DNA of 64,000 bases from JAWWOL01 sp963797535 (GCA_963797535.1 CAWCPQ010000001.1:310001-374000); one strand, 5' to 3'; shown: positions 25,889-35,406, numbered from the stretch's first letter. A program made the numbers and translations. The notes: generated from the sequence alone by a model not told the origin.

Positions 25889-27049
25889 ATGCTGGGGTAC
25901 AGAGTGCCGTCGCCCAACGAGGCCATGCTGATCTCCGGGGGCAAGCAGAAGGCCTCCGGGGACAGCACCCTCCCGTTCAAGATCGTCACCGGGCACGGGT
26001 CCTGGGTGATGCCGATCCTGCGCAAGACCTCGTTCCTCACCCTGGCGATGCGCGAGGCCGCGGTGACCGAGGAGTGCGTGACGCAGCAAGGCATCGCGCT
26101 GACCGTACGGGCCGTCATCGCGTTCAAGGTGGGCAGCGACCCGGCCTCGATCGCCGCGGCCGCACAGCGCTTCCTCGCCAACCAGGACCACATGGACGAG
26201 CTCACCGGGCAGATCTTCGCCGGCCACCTGCGCTCGATCGTCGGCAGCATGACCGTCGAGGCGATCATCCGCGAGCGGCAGGCGCTGGCGGAGAACGTGC
26301 TCGACGCCTCCAAGATCGAGATGGCCAAGATCGGCCTGACCGTCGACTGCCTGCAGATCCAGTCGATCGACGACAAGGGCAGCGGCTACATCAAGGCGCT
26401 CGCGGCGCCGCACCAGGCGACGGTCAACCAGGCGGCGCAGATCGCCCAGGCTGCCGCCGACCAGGCCAGCGCCGAGGCGCAGCAGGAGAGCCAGCGCAAC
26501 CAGGCGGAGTACGCCAGGGCGACTGCCGTCGCGCGGGCGCAGTACCAAGCCGAGATCGACAGCGCCCAGCAGAAGGCGGCCCAAGCCGGCCCGCTCGCGG
26601 CCGCCCAGGCGCAGCAGGCGGTGCTCGCCGAGCAGGCGCTCGTCGCGGCCAAGAACGCCGAGCTGCGCGAGGCCGAGCTGATCGCCGAGGTGGTCAAGCC
26701 GGCGCAGGCCGAGGCCGAGCGCATCCGTACTCTCGCCGAGGCCCAGGCGGCCGCCACCAGGCTCAGCGCCGACGCGGCGTCCGCGGAGGGTCGCATCGCC
26801 CTCGACCAGGCCATCATCAGCCAGCTGCCCGACCTCGTACGGGCAGCCGCCGACGGCCTCAAGGGCTCCAACCTGACCATCCTCGACGGCACAGAGGGCG
26901 TGAACAGCGCCGTCGCAAGCCTCGCGTCGCAGGGCCTCGCGATCCTGCACGCGGTGACCGAGGGGCTGTCCCGCCAGGTGTTGCCGGGCACCGCGGTCGA
27001 GCCGACCACGTCACGGCCGTCCAGCTCGCCGCCCACCGAGGGCGACTAG
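25889..27049 (+). CDS. SPFH/flotillin-like band 7 protein
   Basis: The 386-residue protein has an SPFH domain (about 20-190) and a long Ala/Gln/Glu-rich coiled coil (about 195-310) typical of flotillins, ending in a Pro/Ser tail. It lacks a strong N-terminal membrane helix, so it likely associates peripherally. By family it organises membrane microdomains. It begins 60 bp after the NfeD-like gene, and the two likely form one operon, a known pairing. ATG 25889 is preceded by GAGAGG. Confidence 0.85.
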   Translation: MLGYRVPSPNEAMLISGGKQKASGDSTLPFKIVTGHGSWVMPILRKTSFLTLAMREAAVTEECVTQQGIALTVRAVIAFKVGSDPASIAAAAQRFLANQDHMDELTGQIFAGHLRSIVGSMTVEAIIRERQALAENVLDASKIEMAKIGLTVDCLQIQSIDDKGSGYIKALAAPHQATVNQAAQIAQAAADQASAEAQQESQRNQAEYARATAVARAQYQAEIDSAQQKAAQAGPLAAAQAQQAVLAEQALVAAKNAELREAELIAEVVKPAQAEAERIRTLAEAQAAATRLSADAASAEGRIALDQAIISQLPDLVRAAADGLKGSNLTILDGTEGVNSAVASLASQGLAILHAVTEGLSRQVLPGTAVEPTTSRPSSSPPTEGD

Positions 27050-27060
27050 GACCGCTAGCG

Positions 27061-27697
27061 GTGACCGATGTCGAGGTGCGCCGGGCCGGCGACCGAGCGT
27101 GCACCCGTACGGACTGGCTGACCTCCTGGCACAGCTTTTCGTACGGGGAGCACTACGACCCGAACAACGTCGGCTTCGGTCCGCTGGTCGTCAGCAACCA
27201 CGACGTGCGTGGCGCCCGGTGCTGGCTTCGATCAGCACCGGCACGTCGACGTCGACCTGGTGACCTACGTGGTGGCGGGCGCCCTTGAGCACAGGGACTC
27301 GGCCGGGCACCTCGTGGTGATCACGGCGGGCGAGCTGCAGGTGCTGCGGGCCGGTTCCGGCGTCGATCACAGCGAACGCAACGCGTCGGACACCGAGCCG
27401 GTGGAGTACGTCCAGATGTGGCTGCGCACGCCGACGACGACGGTCTCGTACGACCGGCCGGTCGGTGCGGTGACGTTGCCGCGCGGGTCGTTGCGGGTGG
27501 TCGAGCTGGCGCCGGGGGAGGCCTACGAGCTCGTGGGCGGCGGTCTGGCGCACGGCTACCTGGTCAGCGGTGCGGTCGACCTCGGCGACGGTGTCCGCCT
27601 CACGTCAGGAGACGCCGTACGGGTACGCGGAACGACGGTTGAGGTCGTCGCCGAAACCCACAGCATTTTCCTGGGCTGGACCCTGCGAAAAGTGTGA
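27061..27697 (+). pseudogene. Pirin-family cupin broken by +1 frame shift
   Basis: The N-terminal piece (GTG 27061) has TDVEVRRAGDRA, SFSYGEHYDP and LVVSNHDV. The second piece continues VAPGAGFDQHRHVDVDLVTYV in the next frame, with the metal-binding His pair and an intact C-terminal cupin domain. The join is GAC-GTG-c-GTG-GCG: one extra C at 27208 separates two halves of a complete 212-codon gene. By family pirins are iron-binding cupins, some with quercetinase activity. Either the gene is broken or the base is a consensus error. Confidence 0.85.
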
Positions 27698-27769
27698 TCA
27701 CGGAGCCAAAAAGGGGGAAAGTAGCCTCGGGCGGTGCAATGGCGCATCGCTGAAAGGGGCTGCAATCCC

Positions 27770-28027
27770 ATGATCAGCAGCGATTCCGCGCGGGCAGAGC
27801 CGGACGAGGCCGCAGCGCCGGGGGCTCCGGAACCACCGGGGGAGCCCGATGAGCCCGAGTGTCCACGCCGACAGCGTCGTCGGCTCCGGATCGGCCTCGT
27901 AGCCCTGCTGCCCGCGCTGCTCATGGCCGCCGTCTACGTCGCCTCGCCGTTCGCTGGCACGGCGACTGTCGACCAGCCCTCGCCGTCGCCCAGTGCCGGC
28001 GCAACGTATCCGCCGTCAGGCCGCTGA
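27770..28027 (+). CDS. Small single-pass membrane protein (85 aa)
   Basis: The protein has a Pro/Glu/Ala-rich cytoplasmic N-terminus, a basic PRRQRRRLR stretch, one membrane helix (about 40-60) and a short Ser/Pro-rich outer tail. Positive-inside charge supports an N-in topology. I do not recognise a family. AAAGGGG at 27753-27759 precedes ATG 27770. ATG 27734 is an in-frame alternative. Confidence 0.6.
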   Translation: MISSDSARAEPDEAAAPGAPEPPGEPDEPECPRRQRRRLRIGLVALLPALLMAAVYVASPFAGTATVDQPSPSPSAGATYPPSGR

Positions 28028-28081
28028 GCACGCGGGGTTGGGCCCGGCGCCGTGGCGACAGCTGGGAGGGTGGTCGAAGCG

Positions 28082-28133
28082 CGAGTGTTGGCGCTCAGGT
28101 GTACGGAAAACGGCTGTTCAGCGCCAACACTCG
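28082..28133. terminator. Long inverted repeat between convergent genes
   Basis: CGAGTGTTGGCGCT (28082-28095) and AGCGCCAACACTCG (28120-28133) are perfect 14-bp inverted repeats with a 24-nt loop, 45 bp from the end of aceE. It lies between convergent genes and may terminate both. The long loop is unusual for a simple terminator. Confidence 0.5.
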
Positions 28134-28177
28134 GCGTTTGCCCACCCGGCGCGCGATGGTGACGGGGGAGCTGCCGG

Positions 28178-30938
28178 TTACGCGCCCGGCTCGTTGGCGC
28201 TGGCCTCGTCGGCGGCGAACTCGATCGTGATCTCGTCGTTCAGCCCGTACAACGCGATCGCCTCGGCCAGTGCCTCGTGCTTGACCTCGCCGCGGCGGGC
28301 CAGCTCGCTCAGGGCGGCCAGCACCGTCGACTCCGCGTCGATCCGGAAGAACCGGCGCAGCGCTGGGCGGGTGTCGGAGCGGCCGAAACCGTCGGCGCCG
28401 AGGGCGACCAAGCCCTGCGGCACCCATGGCGCGATCTGGTCCTGTACGGCGCGCATCCAGTCGCTGACGGCCACGATCGGGCCGACGGCGGGCTCGAGGC
28501 ACTGGGTGACGTAGGGGACGCGGCGCTCCTCGTCCGGGTGCAGCATGTTCCACTCGTCGCAGGCCATCGCCTCGCGGCGCAGCTCGGTCCAGCTGGTCGC
28601 CGACCACACGTCCGCGGCCACGCCCCAGTCGCTGGCGAGCAGCTCCTGAGCCTTCAGGGCCCAGTGGATGCCGGTGCCGGAGGCGAGCAGCTGGACCCGC
28701 GGGCGGAGGTCCTCGGGTCCGTTGCCCTCGACCAGCTCCGCGGTCTTGTAGCGGTACAACCCACGGATGATGCCCTCGCGCAGCCCCTCGACCTCGGGCT
28801 CCGGCGGCTGCGGGATCGCTTCGTTGTAGACGGTCAAGTAGTAGTAGACGGCGTCGTTGCGCTCGCCGTACATCCGGTCGAGGCCCTCCTCGACGATGTA
28901 GGAGATCTCGAAGCCGAACGCCGGGTCGTACGAGAGGCAGGCCGGGTTGGTGGCCGACAGCAGGAGCGAATGCCCGTCCTCGTGCTGCAGCCCCTCGCCG
29001 TTGAGCGTGGTACGGCCAGCGGTGGCGCCGAGCAGGAAGCCGCGCGCCATCTGGTCGGCCATCGCCCAGGTCAGGTCGCCGACCCGCTGGAAGCCGAACA
29101 TCGAGTAGAAGACGAACACCGGGATCATGTGTTCGCCGTGCGTGGCGTAGGACGATCCGGCCGCGATGACGGACGCCATCGAGCCGGCCTCGTTGATGCC
29201 CTCGTGCAGGATCTGGCCGCTGGTGTTCTCGCGGTAGGACAGCAGCAGCTCGTGGTCGACCGGCTCGTAGATCTGGCCGTGCGGCGAGTAGATCTTGGCG
29301 CTCGGGAACATGGCGTCGATACCGAAGGTACGGGCCTCGTCGGGGATGACCGGGACGATCCGGTTGCCGATAGTTCTTGTCGCGCATCAGGTCCTTGAGC
29401 AGCCGCACGAACGTCATCGTGGTCGCGGCGGCCTGCTTGCCGGAGCCCTTGCGCAGGTCGAGGAAGCCGCGGTTGTTCGGGTCGATGACCAGCGGCTTGG
29501 CCCGCTCGCTGCGCTTGGGCACCGAACCGCCGAGCGCGGCACGACGCGCCATCACGTACTGCACCTCGGGGGAGTCCGGGCCGGGGTGGAAGTAGGGCGG
29601 CAGGTCGCCGGAGAGCTCCTCGTCGGTGATCGGCAGGCCGAGACGGGTGCGGAACGCCTTGAGCTCGTCCTTGTTCAGCTTCTTCATCTGGTGGGTCGCG
29701 TTGCGGGCCTCGAAGTTGGGGCCGAGGGTCCAGCCCTTGACCGTCTGTACGAGGATCACGCTCGGCTTGCCCTCGAACTCGCGCGCCGCCTTGTAGGCCG
29801 CGTAGACCTTGCGGGTGTCGTGGCCACCGCGGCTGAGCCCGACGATCTGCTCGTCGCTCAAGTGCTCGACCATCGTGAGCAGGCGGGGGTCGCGTCCGAA
29901 CAGGTTGTCGCGGATGTAGGCGCCGCTGCTGACCGAGTAGGTCTGCCACTGACCGTCGGGCACGGTGGTCAGCGCGTTGACCAGGACACCATCGACGTCC
30001 TTGGCCAGCAGCTCGTCCCACTCGGGACCCCAGACCAGCTTGATGACGTTCCAGCCGGCGCCGCGGAAGGAGCCTTCGAGCTCCTGCATGATCTTGCCGT
30101 TGCCGCGGACGGGACCGTCGAGGCGCTGCAGGTTGCAGTTGACGACCCAGGTCAGGTTGTCGAGGTTCTCCCGCGCGGCGATGTTCAGCGCGCCGAGGGA
30201 CTCGACCTCGTCCATCTCGCCGTCGCCGAGGAACGCCCAGACGTGGCTGCTGGACACGTCCTTGATGCCGCGGTTGGTGAGGTAGCGGTTGAACCGGGCC
30301 TGGTAGATCGAGCTGAGCGGCCCGATGCCCATCGACACCGTGGGGAACTCCCAGAAGTCGGGCATCAGCCGCGGGTGCGGGTAGGAGGACAGACCGTCGC
30401 GGCTGATCTCCTGGCGGAAGCCGTCGAGCTGCTCGGCGGACAGCCGGCCCTCGAGGAACGCTCGGGAGTACATGCCGGGCGAGGCGTGGCCCTGGTAGTA
30501 GACCTGGTCGCCGCTCTCACCCTCGGCGTCGCGGCCGCGGAAGAAGTGGTTCATGCCGACCTCGTACAAGGTCGCGGCGCCGGCGAACGTGGCGATGTGG
30601 CCGCCGACGTTGGTCGTCTTGTTCGCCCTGGTGACCATGACCGCTGCGTTCCACCGCACGATCGCGGTGATCCGCTCCTCCAGCTCGAGGTCGCCGGGGA
30701 ACTCCGGCTCGGCCGAGGCGGGGATCGTGTTGATGTAGTCGGACGTCCGCACGTCCGGGACGCCGATCTCGCGGGCGTTCGCATGGTCGAGCAGCTGGAG
30801 CATCAGGTAGCGCGCCCGGCCGGCACCCTGAGCCGCGATGACCGCGTCGAGGGACTCGCGCCACTCCTCGGTCTCGGAGGGGTCGATGTCGGGAATCTGG
30901 CTCAGCGCTGAGATGGCGGGATCGTGTCCGGAAGCCAC
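28178..30938 (-). pseudogene. aceE: Pyruvate dehydrogenase E1 (homodimeric) with +1 frame shift
   Basis: The two reading frames together give a complete 919-residue AceE-type E1, with GDGEMDEVES for thiamine diphosphate binding and a C-terminal half beginning IGNRIVP. By family E1 decarboxylates pyruvate and acetylates lipoyl E2 for entry to the TCA cycle. The break is a single extra base at 29372 on the + strand (AAC-t-ATC in coding sense), inside conserved sequence. The GTG start at 30938 has AAGGA five bases upstream. Because E1 is central, a consensus error is likely. E2 and E3 are not in the window. Confidence 0.9.
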
Positions 30939-31128
30939 GCTCGTCCTTACTGTCGGTGGTCCAGTCGCGGTGGTGTGCGACCTTGCTGTTCGGGTGGTGC
31001 AGGCCGCGGGTGATGGCCTCTGGTCCATGGTCCAACGAAGGTGCCTCAGCGTCACCTCCACCGGCGGAATGCGATCACCAGCCGGGACGCAATCGTCCCA
31101 CGGGGTGGTCCGCTGGTAGAGAGTCGGG

Positions 31129-31537
31129 ATGCAGACTACGACGTTCACGTGTCAGCACCGGTCGCCGCGAGGTTGTGGCGGACATCACTCGCGAGTGCCG
31201 CCGCTTCGCTGCCGAGTGCGGCGGCGACGGCCTGCTGCACGTCTTCGTGCCCCATGCGACGGCGGGCGTGGCCGTGATCGAGCTGCACGCCGGCTCCGAC
31301 GACGACCTGCTGGCGGCCCTCGGTGACCTGCTGCCTGCCGACGGTCGCTGGCAGCACGCGCACGGCTCGCGGGGCCACGGCCGGTCGCACGTGCTGCCCG
31401 CGCTGATCCCGCCGTACGCGACCCTGCCGGTGATCGACGGCGAGATCGCGCTGGGCACGTGGCAGTCGATCACGCTGGTCGACCTCAACATCGACAACCC
31501 GGTCCGTACGGTGCGACTGAGTTTTCTCGCAGGGTGA
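31129..31537 (+). pseudogene. YjbQ/UPF0047 family protein with +1 frame shift
   Basis: After MQTTTFTC the reading continues, past one extra C at 31153, as STGRREVVADI and then a full YjbQ fold ending GTWQSITLVDLN and VRLSF. The HVFVPHATAGV and HGSRGHGRSH segments carry the family's His cluster. Members have weak thiamine phosphate synthase activity in some species, but their role is not established. Skipping one base yields a normal 135-residue protein. ATG 31129 starts it. Confidence 0.85.
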
Positions 31538-31639
31538 TGCAGGCAGACTGTCGTGCGACCGCGCTCTGGTCAGTGCGGCTCGCGTTCCGCAATCGGAACG
31601 AAACCCGCACCCACGCCACCGCCTCGGGAGGTAGCCGCT

Positions 31640-32357
31640 GTGCCCACGATCGAGCTCACCGTCAATGGCGACGTCATGCCCGTGCACGTCAGCCGACCGG
31701 AGGGCACGCCGGCCGCCGCTGTGGTGGTGCTGCAGGAGGCCTACGGGCTCACCGACCACATCAAGGGCGTCGCCGACCGGGCCGCGGCAGCGGGCTACCT
31801 CGCGGTGGCCCCTGCGCTGTTCCACCGGGAGGGCTCGCCGATCGTCGACTACGGCGACATGGAGACGGCCAAGGGCTACCTCGCCACGCTGAACGACGGC
31901 GACCTGATGGCCGACTTCGAGGCGACGCTGGCATGGCTGGACGGCGAGGGGATCCCCGCCGAGCGGGTCGCGGTCGTCGGCTTCTGCATGGGCGGCAGCG
32001 TGACGTTCGTCTACGGCGCCCGCTACCCGTTGCTGGCGGCGGTCACGTTCTACGGCAGCGGGATCGCGACGGGACGGTTCGGGATGCCTTCGATGCTGGA
32101 GCTCGCGCCGACGCTTCGTACGCCGTGGCTCGGCTTGTACGGCGACCTCGACCAGGGCATCCCGAGCGAGCAGGTGGAGGAGCTGCGGTCCGCGTTGTCG
32201 GCGGCGCCCGTGCCCACGCGAGATCGTGCGCTACGCCGACGCCAGGCACGGCTTCAACTGCGACGCCCGCCCTGCGGCGTTCAACCAGCAGGCGGCGGCC
32301 GACGGCTGGGCCCGTACCCTCGCCTTCATCGCCGGTCGACTCGGCCCGCAGGTCTGA
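31640..32357 (+). pseudogene. Dienelactone hydrolase family protein with +1 frame shift
   Basis: The first 193 codons give a dienelactone hydrolase with the nucleophile site GFCMGGS. The catalytic His segment ARHGFN and normal end ARTLAFIAGRL lie in the next frame. The break is CCC-ACG-c-GAG with the extra base at 32219. One correction restores a complete 238-residue enzyme of the family that hydrolyses dienelactone in aromatic catabolism, and some members act on other esters. GTG 31640 has GGGAGG upstream. No other aromatic-degradation genes are adjacent. Confidence 0.85.
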
Positions 32358-32492
32358 CCGGCGCCGTTTTCCACAGAGCACGGCCCGGTGTGATCAGCCG
32401 CGTGTCGCCGGGGGATACTTGCGCTGTCGGTCAGTCCCGTGTGGACTACCGGTCAAGGAGCGCCCAGGCGCGGACGAGGGAGGAACCACTAC

Positions 32493-32930
32493 GTGAGCAC
32501 GACCGCGGGCAACGCGGGGAGCCAGCGCACTCTGGCCGACCGGTTGTCGATCCTGTCCGGCATGGTCGTCCAGGAGGTGGGCTACGACGAGGACTGCGAC
32601 GAGGAGCTCCGCCAGGCCGTCATCGAGCGGACCGGCACCGAGCTGCTCGGTGAGGACGGCGACGACGTCGTCGATGTCGTGCTGCTGTGGTTCCGCGAGG
32701 ACGACGGCGACCTTGTCGACGTGCTGGTCGATGCCCTGGCGCCGCTGGCTGCCAACGGGGTGATCTGGTTGCTCACGCCGAAGGCCGGCCGCGAGGGCCA
32801 CATCGAGCCCAGCGACGTCAACGACGCTGCGCCCACCGCCGGGCTGTCGCAGACGAGCAGCATCAGCGCGGCGCCCGACTGGTCGGGCACCCGTCTGGTC
32901 GCACCCAAATCGGGCCGGGGAAAGCGCTGA
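32493..32930 (+). CDS. DUF3052 family protein
   Basis: The 145-residue acidic protein shows SILSGMVVQEVGYDEDCDE, DVVLLWFREDDGD and WLLTPKAGR, the DUF3052 pattern. The family is conserved in actinobacteria with no established function. GGGAGGA precedes GTG 32493. Its stop overlaps a putative CTG start of the peroxiredoxin (CTGA), suggesting coupling. Confidence 0.88.
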   Translation: MSTTAGNAGSQRTLADRLSILSGMVVQEVGYDEDCDEELRQAVIERTGTELLGEDGDDVVDVVLLWFREDDGDLVDVLVDALAPLAANGVIWLLTPKAGREGHIEPSDVNDAAPTAGLSQTSSISAAPDWSGTRLVAPKSGRGKR

Positions 32931-33433
32931 GCCCCGCCGTCACGAGCCCGTTCGCCACTGACCACCCCGGAAGTGGTGCGATACCGGTAGGCGCAACGGC
33001 GCCCGACTTCACTCTGCTCGACCAGCGCAAGCAGCCGGTCACCCTGAGCAGCTTCCGTCACCGCAAGAACGTCGTGCTGGTCTTCTACCCCTGGGCGTTC
33101 ACCCGGGTCTGCGGCAGCGAGCTGTTCGCGATCGGCGAGGGCCTGAGCTGGCTGCAGAACGACGAGGTCCAGGTGCTCACCGTCTCGGTGGACAGCGTCT
33201 ACACCCACCGGGTGTGGGCCGAGCGCGAGGGTTTCGCCTTTCCGCTGCTGTCCGACTTCTGGCCGCACGGTGCCGTGGCCCAGTCCTACGGCGTGTTCGA
33301 CCAGGATCGGGGCTCAGCGGTACGAGGAACGTTCATCATCGACCGCGAGGGCATTGTGCGCTGGCGCGTCGTCAACGAGATTCCGGACGGCCGTGACCTC
33401 GCCGACTACAGGAACGCCCTCGCCGGCTTGTAA
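32927..33433 (+). CDS. Peroxiredoxin (AhpE/BCP-type), start uncertain
   Basis: The roughly 168-residue protein is a thioredoxin-fold peroxidase. The peroxidatic Cys lies in YPWAFTRVCGSEL (about residue 60), and APDFTLLD, LTVSVDS and GTFIIDREGIVRW are present. No resolving Cys follows, as in one-Cys AhpE. It reduces hydroperoxides. No ATG, GTG or TTG exists in frame after the DUF3052 stop; CTG 32927 overlaps that stop, so a CTG start or a consensus error is possible. Confidence 0.85.
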   Translation: MSPAVTSPFATDHPGSGAIPVGATAPDFTLLDQRKQPVTLSSFRHRKNVVLVFYPWAFTRVCGSELFAIGEGLSWLQNDEVQVLTVSVDSVYTHRVWAEREGFAFPLLSDFWPHGAVAQSYGVFDQDRGSAVRGTFIIDREGIVRWRVVNEIPDGRDLADYRNALAGL

Positions 33434-33466
33434 GGCCGGCGGCTCCCGTGGGAGGTGACCGAAGCA

Positions 33467-33823
33467 ATGCCGTGCTACCGCTGTGGCGCCCGCCCGGTCG
33501 ATCCCGTACGCGGTCCGAGCCCGTGGCACCGAGGCGTCCGCGACGACGCCCAGGTGCTGGTCTGTCCGCGGTGCCAGGCCGAGCCGGACTGGCAGGCGCA
33601 CCTGGCCAGCTGCCCGTTGTGCGGGTCCACGTCGCTGGTGCGCAGCCTCGGTGAGATCCAGTGCCGCGGCTGTGGCAAGGCACCCGGTGGCGTGATCCCG
33701 CCGCAGGCCACGATGCTTGGTGCCGGACGCTCGTACGACCCGGTGTTCGCCGACGAGGTCGGCAGGGCACTCGACCGGGTCCTGCGCCCGGAGCCGCCCG
33801 AGCGGATGTCGGACGCGACCTGA
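33467..33823 (+). CDS. Small zinc-ribbon protein with four CxxC knuckles
   Basis: The 118-residue protein has four CxxC pairs: CYRC, CPRC, CPLC and CRGC, forming two likely zinc ribbons. The remainder is mostly polar, with a short hydrophobic stretch at the C-terminus. The role is unknown; such proteins often bind nucleic acid or act as adaptors. ATG 33467 has GGGAGG 11 bases upstream; GTG 33455 is an overlapping alternative. Confidence 0.75.
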   Translation: MPCYRCGARPVDPVRGPSPWHRGVRDDAQVLVCPRCQAEPDWQAHLASCPLCGSTSLVRSLGEIQCRGCGKAPGGVIPPQATMLGAGRSYDPVFADEVGRALDRVLRPEPPERMSDAT

Positions 33824-33889
33824 ATGTGAGCAAGTCTGTGGGCACCGGGCCTGCGCGCCGCGTAGCCTCTCAGGAGCGCTGACGCGCCG

Positions 33890-33965
33890 GGTCCCTTAGC
33901 TCAGCTGGAAGAGCATCTCGCTTACACCGAGAATGTCGCAGGTTCGAGCCCTGCAGGGGCCACCA
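33890..33965 (+). tRNA. tRNA-Val (TAC anticodon)
   Basis: The acceptor GGTCCCT (33890-33896) pairs with AGGGGCC, allowing one G-T pair. The D arm is GCTC/GAGC, the anticodon stem TCTCG/CGAGA flanks CTTACAC with TAC as anticodon, and the T arm is GCAGG-TTCGAGC-CCTGC. CCA (33963-33965) is encoded. A TAGCCT hexamer, a plausible -10 element, lies 22 bp upstream. Confidence 0.95.
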
Positions 33966-33991
33966 ACCGCTCGCCCACCCCCGGAGCCGAC

Positions 33992-34429
33992 GTGGACGTT
34001 CAGGTGCTGGACGTGGCAAGTCGCCCCACCGCGGTCGTGTGCCGGACCACCACCTGGCCGGAGTTCCCCGACCTGTGGCGCTCCCTGCTCGATCAGGTGT
34101 ACGCGTTCCTGCGCGTCAGCGAGGTCCAGCAGGTCGGGCACAACGTGATGCTCTACCTGGACGACGTACCCCACGTGGAGATCGGGGTCGAGGTGGACCG
34201 GGTCTTCGCGCCCTCGGCAGACGTGGTCCCGTCAGCGCTGCCGCATGGGTGGGTTGCCATGACTGTCCACCGGGGAGGTTACGAAGGTCTGGGCGCGGCC
34301 CACCGAGGAGTCCTGGACTGGTGCGCCGCACAAGGGTTGACGCCGGCCGGTCCTCGCTGGGAGATCTACGGCGACTGGCAAGCCGACCCCGCCCGGCTCG
34401 AGACCGAGGTCTACTACCTGCTCGCCTGA
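33992..34429 (+). CDS. GyrI-like small-molecule-binding domain protein
   Basis: The 145-residue stand-alone domain matches GyrI/AraC effector-binding proteins: MDVQVLDVASRPTAVV at the start, GWVAMTVHRGGYEG in the middle and an EIYGDWQAD-LETEVYYLL ending with a conserved Glu. The fold often binds hydrophobic drugs. No HTH is present, so it cannot bind DNA alone. GTG 33992 begins 26 bp after the tRNA-Val gene. Confidence 0.85.
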   Translation: MDVQVLDVASRPTAVVCRTTTWPEFPDLWRSLLDQVYAFLRVSEVQQVGHNVMLYLDDVPHVEIGVEVDRVFAPSADVVPSALPHGWVAMTVHRGGYEGLGAAHRGVLDWCAAQGLTPAGPRWEIYGDWQADPARLETEVYYLLA

Positions 34430-34448
34430 CGGGTACTGGGCTGACGTA

Positions 34449-35180
34449 CTACAGGCCCGACGGCCACTTGTACGTCGCGGGGACCTTGACCGTCTTGTTC
34501 TCGGCGGCGGTGCCGTACACGAGCGCGATCTCCTGGTGCTGGTTGAGCTCGAGCGCGGTCGGGTCCGTGGTGACCGGCTTGCCGTTGACGTAGATGGTCA
34601 GCGTCTTGCCGTCGCCGGTCTTGAGCCCGCCGACCTGGGTCGGGCTCAGCTTGACGTTCCACTCGTTGAACAGCTGGCCGAGGGTGAACCGGTCGCCCTT
34701 GGGCGACTCGATGTGAATGACGCCGGTGGCGTCGTGGGTGTGCAGCGAGGAGAAGCCGGTGGCGTTGGCCCCGCCGACGATCCCGAGGTAGGCCGGCACC
34801 GGCGTGGACTTGCCGTCCACGTAGACGTCGAGGTGCGCGTGGTCGTGGCGGTCGAGCATCTCGGTCGGCAGCACCTGGAGGCCGGCTGCCTGGACGTGGT
34901 TGGCGGTCTCGGTCGGGGCGGCCCACGGCGGGAGCGACTCGCTGCCCTGCGACGTGATCTTCGGCAGCCCGGTGCTGGTCTTGCCGCCGCTGCTCGAGCT
35001 GTTGACCGCGATCGCGGTGAGGCCCCCGACCGCAGCGACGACGAGCAGCCCGATGCCGCCGCGGATCATGAGCTTGCGGCGGCGCTCCTCGCGCTCAGCC
35101 TGTGCCTTGATCGCCGCCGCGCGCTCACGCGCGGTGGCGTCTGCGGCCTTGCGGGTCTGCTTGTTCGACGGGGGAGTCAC
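34449..35180 (-). CDS. Membrane-anchored hypothetical protein with His-rich region
   Basis: The 243-residue protein has a charged cytoplasmic N-terminus, one membrane helix (about 40-62), and an extracytoplasmic domain. It carries RHDHAHLDVYV and LHTHDATGVIHI, a His cluster that could bind a metal. The pattern is seen in actinobacterial proteins of unknown function. I do not assign a role. It converges with the GyrI-like gene, and a 226-bp gap precedes the divergent Nif3 gene. Confidence 0.75.
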   Translation of the reverse strand: MTPPSNKQTRKAADATARERAAAIKAQAEREERRRKLMIRGGIGLLVVAAVGGLTAIAVNSSSSGGKTSTGLPKITSQGSESLPPWAAPTETANHVQAAGLQVLPTEMLDRHDHAHLDVYVDGKSTPVPAYLGIVGGANATGFSSLHTHDATGVIHIESPKGDRFTLGQLFNEWNVKLSPTQVGGLKTGDGKTLTIYVNGKPVTTDPTALELNQHQEIALVYGTAAENKTVKVPATYKWPSGL

Positions 35181-35406
35181 GTCGGTCCCTTCGGCGGTTT
35201 CTCGGTCGGGCTGAACAGTGGCGAACGGAAGTTGGTGCTGCGAAAGCGTACGGGCACAGCGGGTCCCCGTACGGAAAACCGCCGCAATGGATTCGGCGCC
35301 AGGTGCTCAGGGGCCGCCGGTTGAGCCAAGAGTACGACGAGCGACGGCGCCCATGGGTTCCCGACCGGCAAGCGTTCAGCAACCTCCCGGGCAGTAAGGT
35401 CGCGCT

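Noticed and set aside
28178..30938. Two separate pyruvate dehydrogenase genes
   Set aside because: Both parts join exactly at one codon when one base is skipped, and the homodimeric AceE is a single chain in all known members.
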